NCBI GenBank assembly: GCA_944326055.1
Contig: CALVCT010000062.1
Span: 1 to 44,567 of the forward strand
Direction of reading: 5' to 3'
Origin: an uncultured Erysipelotrichaceae bacterium
GTDB taxonomy: Bacteria > Bacillota_I > Bacilli_A > Erysipelotrichales > Erysipelotrichaceae
Length of the DNA: 44,567 bases
A model generated the notes under the pieces. That model did not search any database. It worked only from the letters and a program-made list of their open reading frames with translations, and had not been told where the DNA came from. Shown here one piece after another: positions 32,968 to 41,476 of the stretch. Both the position numbers and the translations under genes were made by a program. The stretch's first letter is position 1. Each line of letters begins with the position of its first letter.

Positions 32968-34802
32968 TGCCCTATTATAACAAATCCATCATTCTTCTTT
33001 AGAATGAACTTATCAAAATAAAGTTTGAATGCGATATCACCATCTTCTTTTGTCGTAAGATATGGGACTTGCCACCTTTCTAAAGTAGTGATCGTCTCAT
33101 CACTAGGATGACCATATTGCCCGCTGGTCGAAGCTACAGCTATATCGATATCATAGTTCATAAATAAGATATCATCACTGCCAGTCTTTGAACCATGATG
33201 TGAAAGCTTCAAGACATCAACATCGATAAAAGGTTCTCTTGAAACGATGTCTCTTTCAACATATCTCGAGATGTCACCAGTAAAAAGAAAGCCGATTCCA
33301 TTGAAGTATAGATGATAGACCAAACTGTCGTCATTAGCATCGTTATATATCCCTTTATTCAAAGAACGTAGGTATATCTCTTCAAGTCTCACATCGACAT
33401 GATCAAAAACGATCTTGTCAACTTTATAATCTTTGATCACATCAGCGATATTCGCACTATGATCACTGTCTCCGTGTGTGATGATGAGACGATCTATCTC
33501 ATAGATCCCTTCTTCTTGTAGGAAACGATCGAGTTTATAATAGTTATAAATATTACCCGTATCGATGAGAACGACTTCTCTATTAGCAAACGTCTTGATA
33601 AGTATCGCATCACCCTGCCCAACATCAATGAAAGAAACAGAAGGTGCTAGATTTGAGATATTTGAACTTATAAAAAGGAATGTTATGATCAGCTTCATGA
33701 TCTGGGAATCGATCTTAAATGATCTTATGAGCAGATATAGTAAAAAGATCATGGTAAGTGATATCTTCCCTCTTAGACTTATCATTAGATAAGGTGCTAT
33801 TACATCGATCTTAGAAAATATCACTTCCAAGACTTGATACAAAGGTCTGATAAATAACGCAATGATACCTAAAGTATCGAAAGTGATGATAAAATTCATA
33901 AAGAAACGATAGAAGATGATCTGAAATAGCGATAAGCTACCAAAGAAGTATGACTGTACTAGCATCATCACCATCTTAAAGTTAAAGATCGTTTTAAATT
34001 GAAAGATCGATCTTATCAGTACAGGAATGATGAAACGATAACTTTTGATCGCGAAAGGATCGTAGATCAAAAGTGTAATGATGCTGAAACTAAGTGCGAT
34101 CTTTTTATCCTTGATCTTTAATTTGTATATCTCAAAAATAAAGACACGGATGACACGATAATCGATGCCAAACAACAATATGACAATGATCATCGCAATG
34201 GCAAAAGAGTGCTTATTGGTCTTAAACAGTTTGATTATCGCCTTTAAAAAGAAATAAGTTGATAGTGAATATGAGATATCTGAAAAATAAGAACTGTCAT
34301 AATCATAATAACTAAAGATAGTTCGTCCAAGAAAATCTTTTAGAAAACTGTCTTCTTTATCCATCAACAGATCAAAAAGATGACCACGAAAAGTCAGGCT
34401 TTCAGATAGCTTCATCACTTCATCGCTGGTATATAAGATCGAATCATCTTTATCCTCAACATCACTATCGTCGAGCTTCTCAACTTTGATGATGTCATCG
34501 ATCGTAAGATCATTATGTCCATATATTTTAATATCATATAAGATATTTGAAGCAATGATCGATCCAGTCTTGACTTCTTTGACATAAAAATAAGCTCCGT
34601 GATACAGATCGGTCGATAGTCTAAGAAGGATTAAAAGGATGACAAAAAGGAAGATCAGTATTTCTTTTATACCTGTCCTATATATGATGAATACAAAACT
34701 TATAAGTAAGAGAAAGATGTTTTGTGTATAAAGTACCAGGAGTAAAGGGACAACGATGACAAAGATATCATCAAAGAGAAATCTTATCTTTGATCTTAGC
34801 AT
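32964..34802 (-). CDS. comEC: ComEC/Rec2-family DNA-uptake channel protein
   Basis: A membrane protein of about 612 residues that moves single-stranded DNA into the cytoplasm during transformation. It has N-terminal helices, a short soluble region, a multi-helix competence domain (about 180-400), and a C-terminal metallo-beta-lactamase-like domain with SFIDVGQGDAILI, LIDTG, THGDSDH and LSHHGSKTG. It is shorter than B. subtilis ComEC (about 776), mainly in the membrane part. The start is uncertain: ATG 34802 (weak GAGAAG upstream) or GTG 34823 seven codons earlier. It overlaps comEA, and holA starts on its stop. Confidence 0.9.
   Translation of the reverse strand: MLRSKIRFLFDDIFVIVVPLLLVLYTQNIFLLLISFVFIIYRTGIKEILIFLFVILLILLRLSTDLYHGAYFYVKEVKTGSIIASNILYDIKIYGHNDLTIDDIIKVEKLDDSDVEDKDDSILYTSDEVMKLSESLTFRGHLFDLLMDKEDSFLKDFLGRTIFSYYDYDSSYFSDISYSLSTYFFLKAIIKLFKTNKHSFAIAMIIVILLFGIDYRVIRVFIFEIYKLKIKDKKIALSFSIITLLIYDPFAIKSYRFIIPVLIRSIFQFKTIFNFKMVMMLVQSYFFGSLSLFQIIFYRFFMNFIITFDTLGIIALFIRPLYQVLEVIFSKIDVIAPYLMISLRGKISLTMIFLLYLLIRSFKIDSQIMKLIITFLFISSNISNLAPSVSFIDVGQGDAILIKTFANREVVLIDTGNIYNYYKLDRFLQEEGIYEIDRLIITHGDSDHSANIADVIKDYKVDKIVFDHVDVRLEEIYLRSLNKGIYNDANDDSLVYHLYFNGIGFLFTGDISRYVERDIVSREPFIDVDVLKLSHHGSKTGSDDILFMNYDIDIAVASTSGQYGHPSDETITTLERWQVPYLTTKEDGDIAFKLYFDKFILKKNDGFVIIGQ
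32974..32982 (-). promoter_or_regulatory. Possible extended -10 promoter directly before holA
   Basis: On the minus strand TGT then TATAAT (32979-32974), followed by 6 bases and the holA GTG. It lies within the last codons of comEC (encoding Val-Ile-Ile), so it could be coincidental. Confidence 0.3.
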
Positions 34803-35244
34803 ATGTCTTCTCTTTGATCCCACTTACTTCCATGATCTCTTCTAAATAACTAAAACCACCATTTCTTTCGCGGTATTCGATGATCTTTTCAGCTGTCGCT
34901 TTTCCGATACCAGTAAGCGTATCGAGCTCTTCGATAGTTGCACTATTTATAGAGATCTTCTTTTCTTCAGCTATTTGACCAACAACGATAACTTGATATG
35001 GGTATAGTGACCTCGTCAAGTTCAAAGATGATGTATCAGCGTCATCTAGAAGTATCGCCTCCATTAGGACATCTTCAATCGTCTCGCCTTTCTTTACTTC
35101 ATAAACTCCAGGGTTTTTCACAGCTCCCTTGACTTCTATTTCGTAAGTTTTTTCTTCATCGTTAATATCATAAGAGTTGACGCTGACAAATGATGCCAGC
35201 GTCAAAAAGAAGAAGAGTATCGTAACTATCGTCCTAATAAGCAT
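34771..35244 (-). CDS. comEA: Competence DNA-binding protein ComEA
   Basis: A 157-residue membrane-anchored DNA receptor. An N-terminal signal anchor (about 4-22) is followed by a SLBB-like region (EVKGAVKNPGVYEVKKGETI) and a C-terminal helix-hairpin-helix pair (SINSATIEELDTLTGIG ... IEYRERNGGF) that binds DNA. The only good ATG overlaps the stop of the upstream surface-protein gene and has no clear RBS, so translation is probably coupled to that gene. comEB is absent from its usual place after comEA. Confidence 0.94.
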   Translation of the reverse strand: MLIRTIVTILFFFLTLASFVSVNSYDINDEEKTYEIEVKGAVKNPGVYEVKKGETIEDVLMEAILLDDADTSSLNLTRSLYPYQVIVVGQIAEEKKISINSATIEELDTLTGIGKATAEKIIEYRERNGGFSYLEEIMEVSGIKEKTYAKIKDKISL

Positions 35245-37822
35245 TTTCTACAGCTGTTGGTACGATATAGGTATAGCGCCTTTTTATAGATGGTTCATCA
35301 GGTGGGATGATCAATAATTCATTGATCCGATAATAATCGACATGACCTTCGACCTTTTCTTTATTATCTATACTGAATGACGATCCATCAATTCGATATC
35401 CTGTTGGAGCTACCTTTTCATTTAAGATGATCTTTTCGTCATATGCGAGATCTTCGATGTAGATATGACCTTTTTTAACTTCTTTTTTTACACTGAAAAG
35501 ATAACTGTTACTTATTGGGTCATATACTTTGATCTCATATGTTCCATCATTTAATCCTGTGATATTGATTGGAAAGTCTGGTTTTAGCGCTCTTATCGAT
35601 TGACCGTCTTTAAAGATTTTGATCACCTTCTCACTATCTACATTTTCAAGATCACCTTCATTGATATTCAAAGCACCAGAGACATAGTAACCAAGAAAGA
35701 TATCATCAGTCTTTGAATCTTTATCGATAAGTACTTGGTGTGTAGCAGGATCTTTTTGTTTATAGATCTCAAAGCCAGCACCATTCAACAAGATATTCTG
35801 CTCAGAGTTAGTCTTATGAATGGCAATATCAGCTTCGATTTGTTTATTTTGGTAATTGATATTATAATAATCAGCCTCTTCCATATCACAAGGATCGAAG
35901 ATAAGGCATGGTGTTTGACTACCATATTCATAGCCTTTAGCCGGCATGGATTCACAGATAAGATATCTTTCATTTGCGAATAGACCATCAAAGGAAAGCG
36001 CGCCATCGTTTTCTGTATAAGCCTTAGCAATGTACGTTGCTTGTATGGTTCCCTTGCTTTCATCTAAGATAGTATCATCGCCCGTTGTGACGTAGATATC
36101 AGGTCTTTCTATGACTTCATATATGCAATAGTCATTTTCTCGCGCTTCTATCATCGGATTTCCGATATCATAGATAAGACGCTTTCGCCTTATGATATAT
36201 TGAGTATCTTCGATGATGATACTATAGTAGATATCATCTTTCATTGATAAGACTTCTAAGCTATCGGTAAGATCTTCTTGATCCTTGATGACTCTAACAT
36301 CAGAAAGCGGGTATAGTTCATAGCTTTCTTTTTGGACATAAGTACTCATTCCTTCAAGCATAAAAGGTAATGAATCATGATCCAGTTTTTTAACGATATA
36401 GCTATCAAGATGTTGGACCTTATCAAAAAGGAAGCTTTCACCATCAGATGTCATACCTTGAGCATCTATGAATAATAATTCTTGATCATCATCGACCTCA
36501 AGATGATCATTGAGATCATGTCTTTCGTTAACTGCGATAAAATAGACCTTCGAACCTGTATCTTCGATTTTTGATATAGTGAATTCAGTATCGTTGATAT
36601 AGTAGTCTGATTCCATATCATACTTTTGGATATTTACTTTAAATGATCGTCTAGGATTGATCTTCTTATAAGTGAAAGTCGTATCTTTCTTAATCTCGAT
36701 AAGCTCAGGTTCATCATCGATGATGTAGCGACTATCGCCCTCGATCTCTTGGATAAAATAATATCCAGCTTCAAGCGACAGTTCTGTTTCTCCTTTGACG
36801 ATTATTGGACTTACACCTTCCGCTTCTTTATCGATGATATAGCCACCGTCGCTTTCTTTAGCATGATATAAAGCAAATTTGATCTCGGCGTCGATCTTAT
36901 TATCAAGATCATCGACTTTTACTATCTTGAGTTTTCCTTCATCCTTGATAACTTCGATGTTAAGTGAAACCTCGCTATAAATCTTAGGTGCGATATCATC
37001 GAATCTATATAAGAACTGCACATGACTATCAGGCCGATATACTTCCCCAAAGTGGATTTCTTCTAAAGTGATAGGTTGTTTGAGGGTCAAATCGATATTC
37101 TTTATACTGGGCTCATCGTTAGTGATCTGAAATGTAAGTTTATCACCTTCGATCCTTATATCTTCAATACCATTACTAACTTCTATCTCATAGATATCCT
37201 CATCTAAGACTTTGTTTTTATCGATAAGTGTAACAGTATCGCCTACTTTATAACCATCGTTTTGCGCAAGATCAAATTCTGGTACGATGTCTTTAACATC
37301 CATATCTTCGACCATCGTTCTTATCGTTTCAACTTCGTCTTTGAAAAGTTCATAATCGGAACTCTCATGATCAAGATCGAATACATAATCAGCATAACTG
37401 AAATCTGAACATGGTAATGCTTCCCATAAGAGATAAGTCGCCGCAGCATATACGGCTGTCGTTTCATATGTAGGTTCAGGTTCAAGGATATTGTATGCAG
37501 CAACGATCTTTGACATCTCTAACGTTCTTTTCCTGTCGAATAGTGAGTGATCTCCTTTTGTATCAGTGTAAGTATGTTGTGCACCAAAAGATCGATAAGG
37601 ACTGATACAGAAATAAACTTCATCTTCGACCTTATTGTAGATCTTATGGATATCTACTTCATAGGCGTATGGCTCACTTAGATACATCGTATATTTGCCT
37701 TCCATATCGACATGCCATGTATCGCTTTCTGATGCAAAATGATCTGTAGAGTATATCTCGATAGGAAATAATGAGCTGATCACGATAAAGATGAGTGATG
37801 TGATAAGAAATGACCTTCGCAT
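35234..37822 (-). CDS. Secreted SpaA/CnaB-repeat protein with thioester-like N-terminal domain
   Basis: An 862-residue exported protein with a signal peptide (about 1-26). Residues about 40-180 resemble the thioester (TQXA) adhesin domain: Cys72 in YFCISP and YAAATYLLWE at 125-134. The thioester-forming Gln position holds Thr129. Several SpaA/CnaB-like beta domains follow, e.g. about 296-388 (K302, E359), about 592-660 (YLICESMPAKGY) and about 663-826 (K670, E802 in NEKVAPTGY). The Lys/Glu pairs could form isopeptide bonds. The C-terminus ends without LPXTG, hydrophobic helix or charged tail. GGAGGG precedes the ATG. It overlaps comEA by 11 bases. Probably a surface or pilin-like adhesin; how it is retained is unclear. 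Confidence 0.8.
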   Translation of the reverse strand: MRRSFLITSLIFIVISSLFPIEIYSTDHFASESDTWHVDMEGKYTMYLSEPYAYEVDIHKIYNKVEDEVYFCISPYRSFGAQHTYTDTKGDHSLFDRKRTLEMSKIVAAYNILEPEPTYETTAVYAAATYLLWEALPCSDFSYADYVFDLDHESSDYELFKDEVETIRTMVEDMDVKDIVPEFDLAQNDGYKVGDTVTLIDKNKVLDEDIYEIEVSNGIEDIRIEGDKLTFQITNDEPSIKNIDLTLKQPITLEEIHFGEVYRPDSHVQFLYRFDDIAPKIYSEVSLNIEVIKDEGKLKIVKVDDLDNKIDAEIKFALYHAKESDGGYIIDKEAEGVSPIIVKGETELSLEAGYYFIQEIEGDSRYIIDDEPELIEIKKDTTFTYKKINPRRSFKVNIQKYDMESDYYINDTEFTISKIEDTGSKVYFIAVNERHDLNDHLEVDDDQELLFIDAQGMTSDGESFLFDKVQHLDSYIVKKLDHDSLPFMLEGMSTYVQKESYELYPLSDVRVIKDQEDLTDSLEVLSMKDDIYYSIIIEDTQYIIRRKRLIYDIGNPMIEARENDYCIYEVIERPDIYVTTGDDTILDESKGTIQATYIAKAYTENDGALSFDGLFANERYLICESMPAKGYEYGSQTPCLIFDPCDMEEADYYNINYQNKQIEADIAIHKTNSEQNILLNGAGFEIYKQKDPATHQVLIDKDSKTDDIFLGYYVSGALNINEGDLENVDSEKVIKIFKDGQSIRALKPDFPINITGLNDGTYEIKVYDPISNSYLFSVKKEVKKGHIYIEDLAYDEKIILNEKVAPTGYRIDGSSFSIDNKEKVEGHVDYYRINELLIIPPDEPSIKRRYTYIVPTAVENAY

Positions 37823-37828
37823 AGTTTT

Positions 37829-37887
37829 CCCTCCTTACTTGTATAAAAGAGTAAGTTTTAAAACTACCCTCAAGTTTTAATAAACTT
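37829..37887 (-). promoter_or_regulatory. Leader of the SpaA-repeat gene: SD-flanking stem and palindrome
   Basis: Plus-strand CTTACT (37834-37839) pairs with AGTAAG (37850-37855), so the RNA has a 6-bp stem whose 3' arm touches the GGAGGG ribosome site (37829-37834). A perfect 12-base palindrome AGTTTTAAAACT lies at 37854-37865, and AAGTTT/AAACTT (37872-37887) spans the upstream stop. The leader shares the AAGTAAGGAGG motif with the gene before it. Confidence 0.4.
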
Positions 37888-38578
37888 CGATCATTTTTAT
37901 CGTCTCACCCAAGTCATGATAAAACTTAACAGGGTATGATCCTGGAGTCATTAGATCGACAGAACTGTAATCGATACTTACCTGCATATTAGAATCGACA
38001 CTATTTGCAAGTAGAGCATTTAGTTCAGCTACACTAGCAGCTGTTCTTATACTTAGATCTGCCACTTCGATATAAGGGTCCTTTTTCTGTATCTCTATTA
38101 CCTCTTCGTGATATATGATTTCCTCTGTAAGATCATCTGTCTGACTTCCTACATTGTCGATCTTTTCTGTATCCCTATCCTCTTCTTTTTCAATATAGAT
38201 CGGCTTTTCGATAACTTTTTCGATCGTGACGATCTCTTTTTCTTTCTTTCTAACGAGTAAATCATATTCAACATACACTCTTTTATCTTCATCATATATC
38301 ACGACCGCTTCTATCACTTTTGGACCCACATCTTCAGCTATCGTCACACCTTCAATGATGAGCTCATAAGGCATGAAGCTTTTGATCTCAAGATTGCTTG
38401 AAGGAAAAATCTGATCGCCCTCATAGACTATAAGTTCTTGATCTTTAATGATAATGATCGGCTTTATATCAGGATCTATTTTCATGATCTTTGCTTCATC
38501 TTTGTGCTCAAGATAGTAAAAGATCGCAAATAGTAAGATTGTCAAAGTAGAAAGTAAGAAGATGCACTTTTTAAGCAT
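37877..38578 (-). CDS. Membrane-anchored protein with two Ig-like domains, unknown function
   Basis: I do not know a named family for the whole 233-residue protein. A signal anchor (about 3-24, no lipobox) places the rest outside the cell. Residues about 40-108 and 175-233 look like short bacterial Ig-like beta domains; the last ends with MTPGSYPVKFYHDLGETIKMIEV, shown here only as a type. Between them is a charged linker rich in Lys-Glu pairs (about 109-170), probably a rigid stalk. GGAGG lies 6 bases before the ATG but is buried in a hairpin. The SpaA-repeat gene follows after about 55 bases, so the two likely act together at the surface. Confidence 0.7.
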   Translation of the reverse strand: MLKKCIFLLSTLTILLFAIFYYLEHKDEAKIMKIDPDIKPIIIIKDQELIVYEGDQIFPSSNLEIKSFMPYELIIEGVTIAEDVGPKVIEAVVIYDEDKRVYVEYDLLVRKKEKEIVTIEKVIEKPIYIEKEEDRDTEKIDNVGSQTDDLTEEIIYHEEVIEIQKKDPYIEVADLSIRTAASVAELNALLANSVDSNMQVSIDYSSVDLMTPGSYPVKFYHDLGETIKMIEVY

Positions 38579-38610
38579 AAAAAACCTCCTTACTTATAAA
38601 TAAGGAGGTT
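38579..38610 (-). terminator. Terminator-like hairpin that contains the next gene's RBS
   Basis: On the plus strand AACCTCCTTA (38583-38592) pairs perfectly with TAAGGAGGTT (38601-38610) over an 8-base loop. Read on the minus strand, the stem comes 16 bases after the greA stop and is followed by six T, as in an intrinsic terminator. The GGAGG of the next gene (38589-38585) is the 3' arm, and its ATG (38578) follows the T-run directly. Confidence 0.7.
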
Positions 38611-38625
38611 ATATCGAAGATCACT

Positions 38626-39093
38626 TTATTTTATCGATAAGATCTTGACATCATATGGTATGTCGACATTGACAGTCACAGTCGCTCCTGCTCTTTGATC
38701 TAGGATAGCTTCAGCTAGCGGTGTGACATTAGATAATTTACCATTCAATGGATCAGATTCGATCGTACCAACGATCGTATAAGTATTGACCATCTTTGTA
38801 TCTAACTCTTCGATCTCCACAGTCGAGCCGACGCGCACATAGCGATTATCAGCATTATCTTGGATGATCACAGCATTTTTGATCTGTGCTTCCAATAATT
38901 TTATACGTGCTTCATTTTGTGATTGACGTTCTCTTGCTGCATCATAATCAGCGTTTTCCGAAAGGTCGCCCTGTGCCCTAGCTTCACGAAGTTCATCGAT
39001 GATGATCTCTCTTTCGACTTGTTTTAAGTTATTGAGCTCATCTTTTAATTTCTGAAGACCTTCTTCAGTTACATATACTTTCTCGTCTGCCAT
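38626..39093 (-). CDS. greA: Transcription elongation factor GreA
   Basis: A 155-residue factor that stimulates transcript cleavage in backtracked RNA polymerase. The N-terminal coiled coil carries the acidic tip (REARAQGDLSENADYDAARE), and the C-terminal FKBP-like domain follows. GGAGG precedes the ATG. It comes after udk as in B. subtilis, with a hairpin just beyond its stop. Confidence 0.96.
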   Translation of the reverse strand: MADEKVYVTEEGLQKLKDELNNLKQVEREIIIDELREARAQGDLSENADYDAARERQSQNEARIKLLEAQIKNAVIIQDNADNRYVRVGSTVEIEELDTKMVNTYTIVGTIESDPLNGKLSNVTPLAEAILDQRAGATVTVNVDIPYDVKILSIK

Positions 39094-39127
39094 ATTTCCT
39101 CCGATTTCTAAAAGATTTTACCACTTT

Positions 39128-39748
39128 CTAATATAAGATACTAGCAATTTTCGTCATCAGTAAGTCGATGGCGACATAGTTTTGACCGCCTTCAGGGATG
39201 ATGATATCTGCGTAGCGCTTGCTAGGTTCGATAAAACGTTCGTGCATCACTCTTACGACGCTCATATATTGATCGATCACTGAATCAATAGTTCGTTCGC
39301 GTTCTTTGACATCTCTTTTTAAACGCCTGATGAAACGCACGTCAGCAGGTGTGTCAACAAAGACTTTGATGTCAAGAAGTTCGCGAATACTCTCATCTTC
39401 TAAAACAAATAGGCCTTCTAAAATGATGACATCTGCGCTCTCTACATGTTCTGTTTTATCAGTACGAGTATAAGAAACATAATCATAAATAGGCTTTTCA
39501 ATAGCCTTGCCTGCGATCAGCATTTTAAGTTGACGTATAAGAAGATCGTGATCGAACGCAAGTGGATGGTCATAATTGACTTTTAATCGCTCTTGCATAG
39601 TCATATTGCTTTGATCATTATAGTAGTCATCTTCTTTTATACGTATGACAGTATTATACTCATCAAAAGCATCTAGAAGCTTACAAGCTATCGAAGTCTT
39701 TCCTGAGGCACTACCGCCTGCGATCCCGATGATCAGTGGTCTTTCCAT
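39128..39748 (-). CDS. udk: Uridine kinase
   Basis: A 206-residue P-loop kinase that phosphorylates uridine and cytidine in pyrimidine salvage. The P-loop GIAGGSASGKTS is at about residues 8-19, followed by YDHPLAFDHDLL and YDYVSYTRTDKTEHV. AGGAGAG is close to the ATG. mltG-udk-greA is the conserved Firmicutes order. Confidence 0.96.
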   Translation of the reverse strand: MERPLIIGIAGGSASGKTSIACKLLDAFDEYNTVIRIKEDDYYNDQSNMTMQERLKVNYDHPLAFDHDLLIRQLKMLIAGKAIEKPIYDYVSYTRTDKTEHVESADVIILEGLFVLEDESIRELLDIKVFVDTPADVRFIRRLKRDVKERERTIDSVIDQYMSVVRVMHERFIEPSKRYADIIIPEGGQNYVAIDLLMTKIASILY

Positions 39749-39757
39749 ATGTCTCTC

Positions 39758-40816
39758 CTAATAACAATCCAAATATCTATCTACATTGGCTTGGTGTTCT
39801 GCATAATCTTTAGCATAATAGACTGTACCATCACCACAAACATCAGCCATAAAATACAGATAATCACTTTCTTCAGGATCAAGTACTGCTTCTAAAGCAT
39901 CAGCACCTGGATTAAGAATAGGTCCAGGCGTAAGACCATAATACATATAAGTATTATAAGGTGAATCATAATCAGGATTATATTCACACGAGCGCCAATC
40001 ATCTTCATTCCTATCGATATCCATCGCATAGCAGACTGTAACGCTGCTTTGAAGAGGCATATCCATCGCAAGTCTATTGATGAAGACACCAGCTATAAGG
40101 CGCATGTCCTTAGGCTTAGCTGCTTCATATTGGACGATGGAAGCTAGAGTAAAGACTTCGTGGATCGATAGTTCACTAGTTTCAAAAGAGGATAAATGAT
40201 CTTCATAAAAAGTCAAGGTCGCATCTAAAAAGCGTCTAGTGATCGTATCGAAGTCACTATCACGATAGAACTCGTAAGTTTCAGGGAAAAGATAGCCTTC
40301 TAATAGATAGCGCGTATCATTGTTGAATATATCCTCGGTCAAAAAAGGATATTCGCTCATATAAGATCTAACGACTTCTTCGTCATTCCAATAAGCTAAA
40401 AGCTCATCAGCATCTACCCCTAAACTTCCTTCTAATCTACTTGCCATATCCTTTAGCCAATCGCCTTCAGGAAAAGTGATCATCACTGTGTTTTGGATGG
40501 CGTTTGAGGGATCTGTGATATAGTTGACGATCTCATTGATAGTGTTATCACTTGATAAAAGATAGTCACCAGCCATAAGATCAGTATCTAAGAAGAATCT
40601 CGCATAATAATATGCAATGTCACTATCTTTGATGATACCAGCATCTTCAAGCTCACGAAAAACACTTCTTGTCGATTCCGCTTCATCGATCGTTATGACC
40701 TCTTCGATACCAGTCATCGGTGGTTCTAATCGATCCTTGATATAAAAAGCCAAAGCACCAATAATGATAACCAAGGCGATAACGATGATGATTATGACCT
40801 TATAGATCTTCTTCAT
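39758..40816 (-). CDS. mltG: Endolytic murein transglycosylase MltG
   Basis: A 352-residue membrane-anchored YceG-like enzyme that cleaves nascent glycan strands near the membrane. It has one transmembrane helix (about 5-27), a LysM-like region, and the catalytic core around LASIVQYEAAKP with the catalytic Glu, then VFINRL. The usual LQSDPTV reads LQSSVTV, and TPGPILNPG and a late AEHQANV are kept. Loss of the Asp-Pro is unusual. The start follows GGGG and lies inside the DUF1292 gene end. It implies peptidoglycan synthesis. Confidence 0.92.
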   Translation of the reverse strand: MKKIYKVIIIIVIALVIIIGALAFYIKDRLEPPMTGIEEVITIDEAESTRSVFRELEDAGIIKDSDIAYYYARFFLDTDLMAGDYLLSSDNTINEIVNYITDPSNAIQNTVMITFPEGDWLKDMASRLEGSLGVDADELLAYWNDEEVVRSYMSEYPFLTEDIFNNDTRYLLEGYLFPETYEFYRDSDFDTITRRFLDATLTFYEDHLSSFETSELSIHEVFTLASIVQYEAAKPKDMRLIAGVFINRLAMDMPLQSSVTVCYAMDIDRNEDDWRSCEYNPDYDSPYNTYMYYGLTPGPILNPGADALEAVLDPEESDYLYFMADVCGDGTVYYAKDYAEHQANVDRYLDCY

Positions 40817-41042
40817 CTAATTCCCCATCAAAAGTATTGAACACTTCTTCGATCATCGCAAATTCCTCAGGATCTTCGACCGGTTCGATATTACCATTTT
40901 CATCGTAGATAAAAGGTAGATATTCTTCACTACCTTCCTCATGACAGATGACATAATGTTTTTCATCAGCATCAAAAGTAAACAAGATCGCCATCTTGAT
41001 CTCATTTCCTTCTTCATCTTTGATATATATGTAATTTTCCAT
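40800..41042 (-). CDS. DUF1292 family small acidic protein (YrzB-like)
   Basis: An 80-residue acidic protein of the DUF1292 family (YrzB in B. subtilis), in its usual place after ruvX. Typical features are the EDEEGNEIKMAILFTFDADEKHYVI-like start (in outline) and a tail rich in Asp and Glu. Its function is not established. GAGGT precedes the ATG, and its end overlaps mltG. Confidence 0.88.
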   Translation of the reverse strand: MENYIYIKDEEGNEIKMAILFTFDADEKHYVICHEEGSEEYLPFIYDENGNIEPVEDPEEFAMIEEVFNTFDGELDEEDL

Positions 41043-41050
41043 CTTGACCT

Positions 41051-41476
41051 CTACTTTATGCTATCTAAATATGATTGGAGGATGTTCAAAGCAGCCAAAG
41101 CATCGACTCTTTCCTTACGTTTCTTGGCTTTATTCGATGTCTTGGTCATTGCGATCGTATTTAAGGCTATGCTAGTCGTCAATCGCTCATCCCACATCAC
41201 GATATTCAGCTCTTTATCTCTTTCTAACAAAAGCTCCTTAAATCTAAGAGCTCTTTGGCCACTGACTCCGATATCGCCATTCATATGTCTTGGCAAACCT
41301 ATCACTACTTCATTTGTTGGCACGCTTGTTAGATAAGACAAAGTCTTATCAGCCAAACCAGCAAGATCACTTTCATTATAACGCCATGTCTCCTTAGAAA
41401 AAGCGATCTTTCTATTACTATCAGAGATCGCGATACCTAAAGTCACAGTGCCTAGATCTAGACCTACTATCTTCAT
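41051..41476 (-). CDS. ruvX: RuvX/YqgF-type RNase H-fold nuclease
   Basis: A 141-residue RNase H-like protein, linked to Holliday junction resolution and to 16S rRNA 5'-end processing. VGLDLGTVTLGIAISD, GLPRHMNG and WDERLTT are the family motifs with the catalytic acids. The ATG overlaps the ireB stop. The order ireB-ruvX-DUF1292 is conserved in Bacilli. Confidence 0.95.
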   Translation of the reverse strand: MKIVGLDLGTVTLGIAISDSNRKIAFSKETWRYNESDLAGLADKTLSYLTSVPTNEVVIGLPRHMNGDIGVSGQRALRFKELLLERDKELNIVMWDERLTTSIALNTIAMTKTSNKAKKRKERVDALAALNILQSYLDSIK

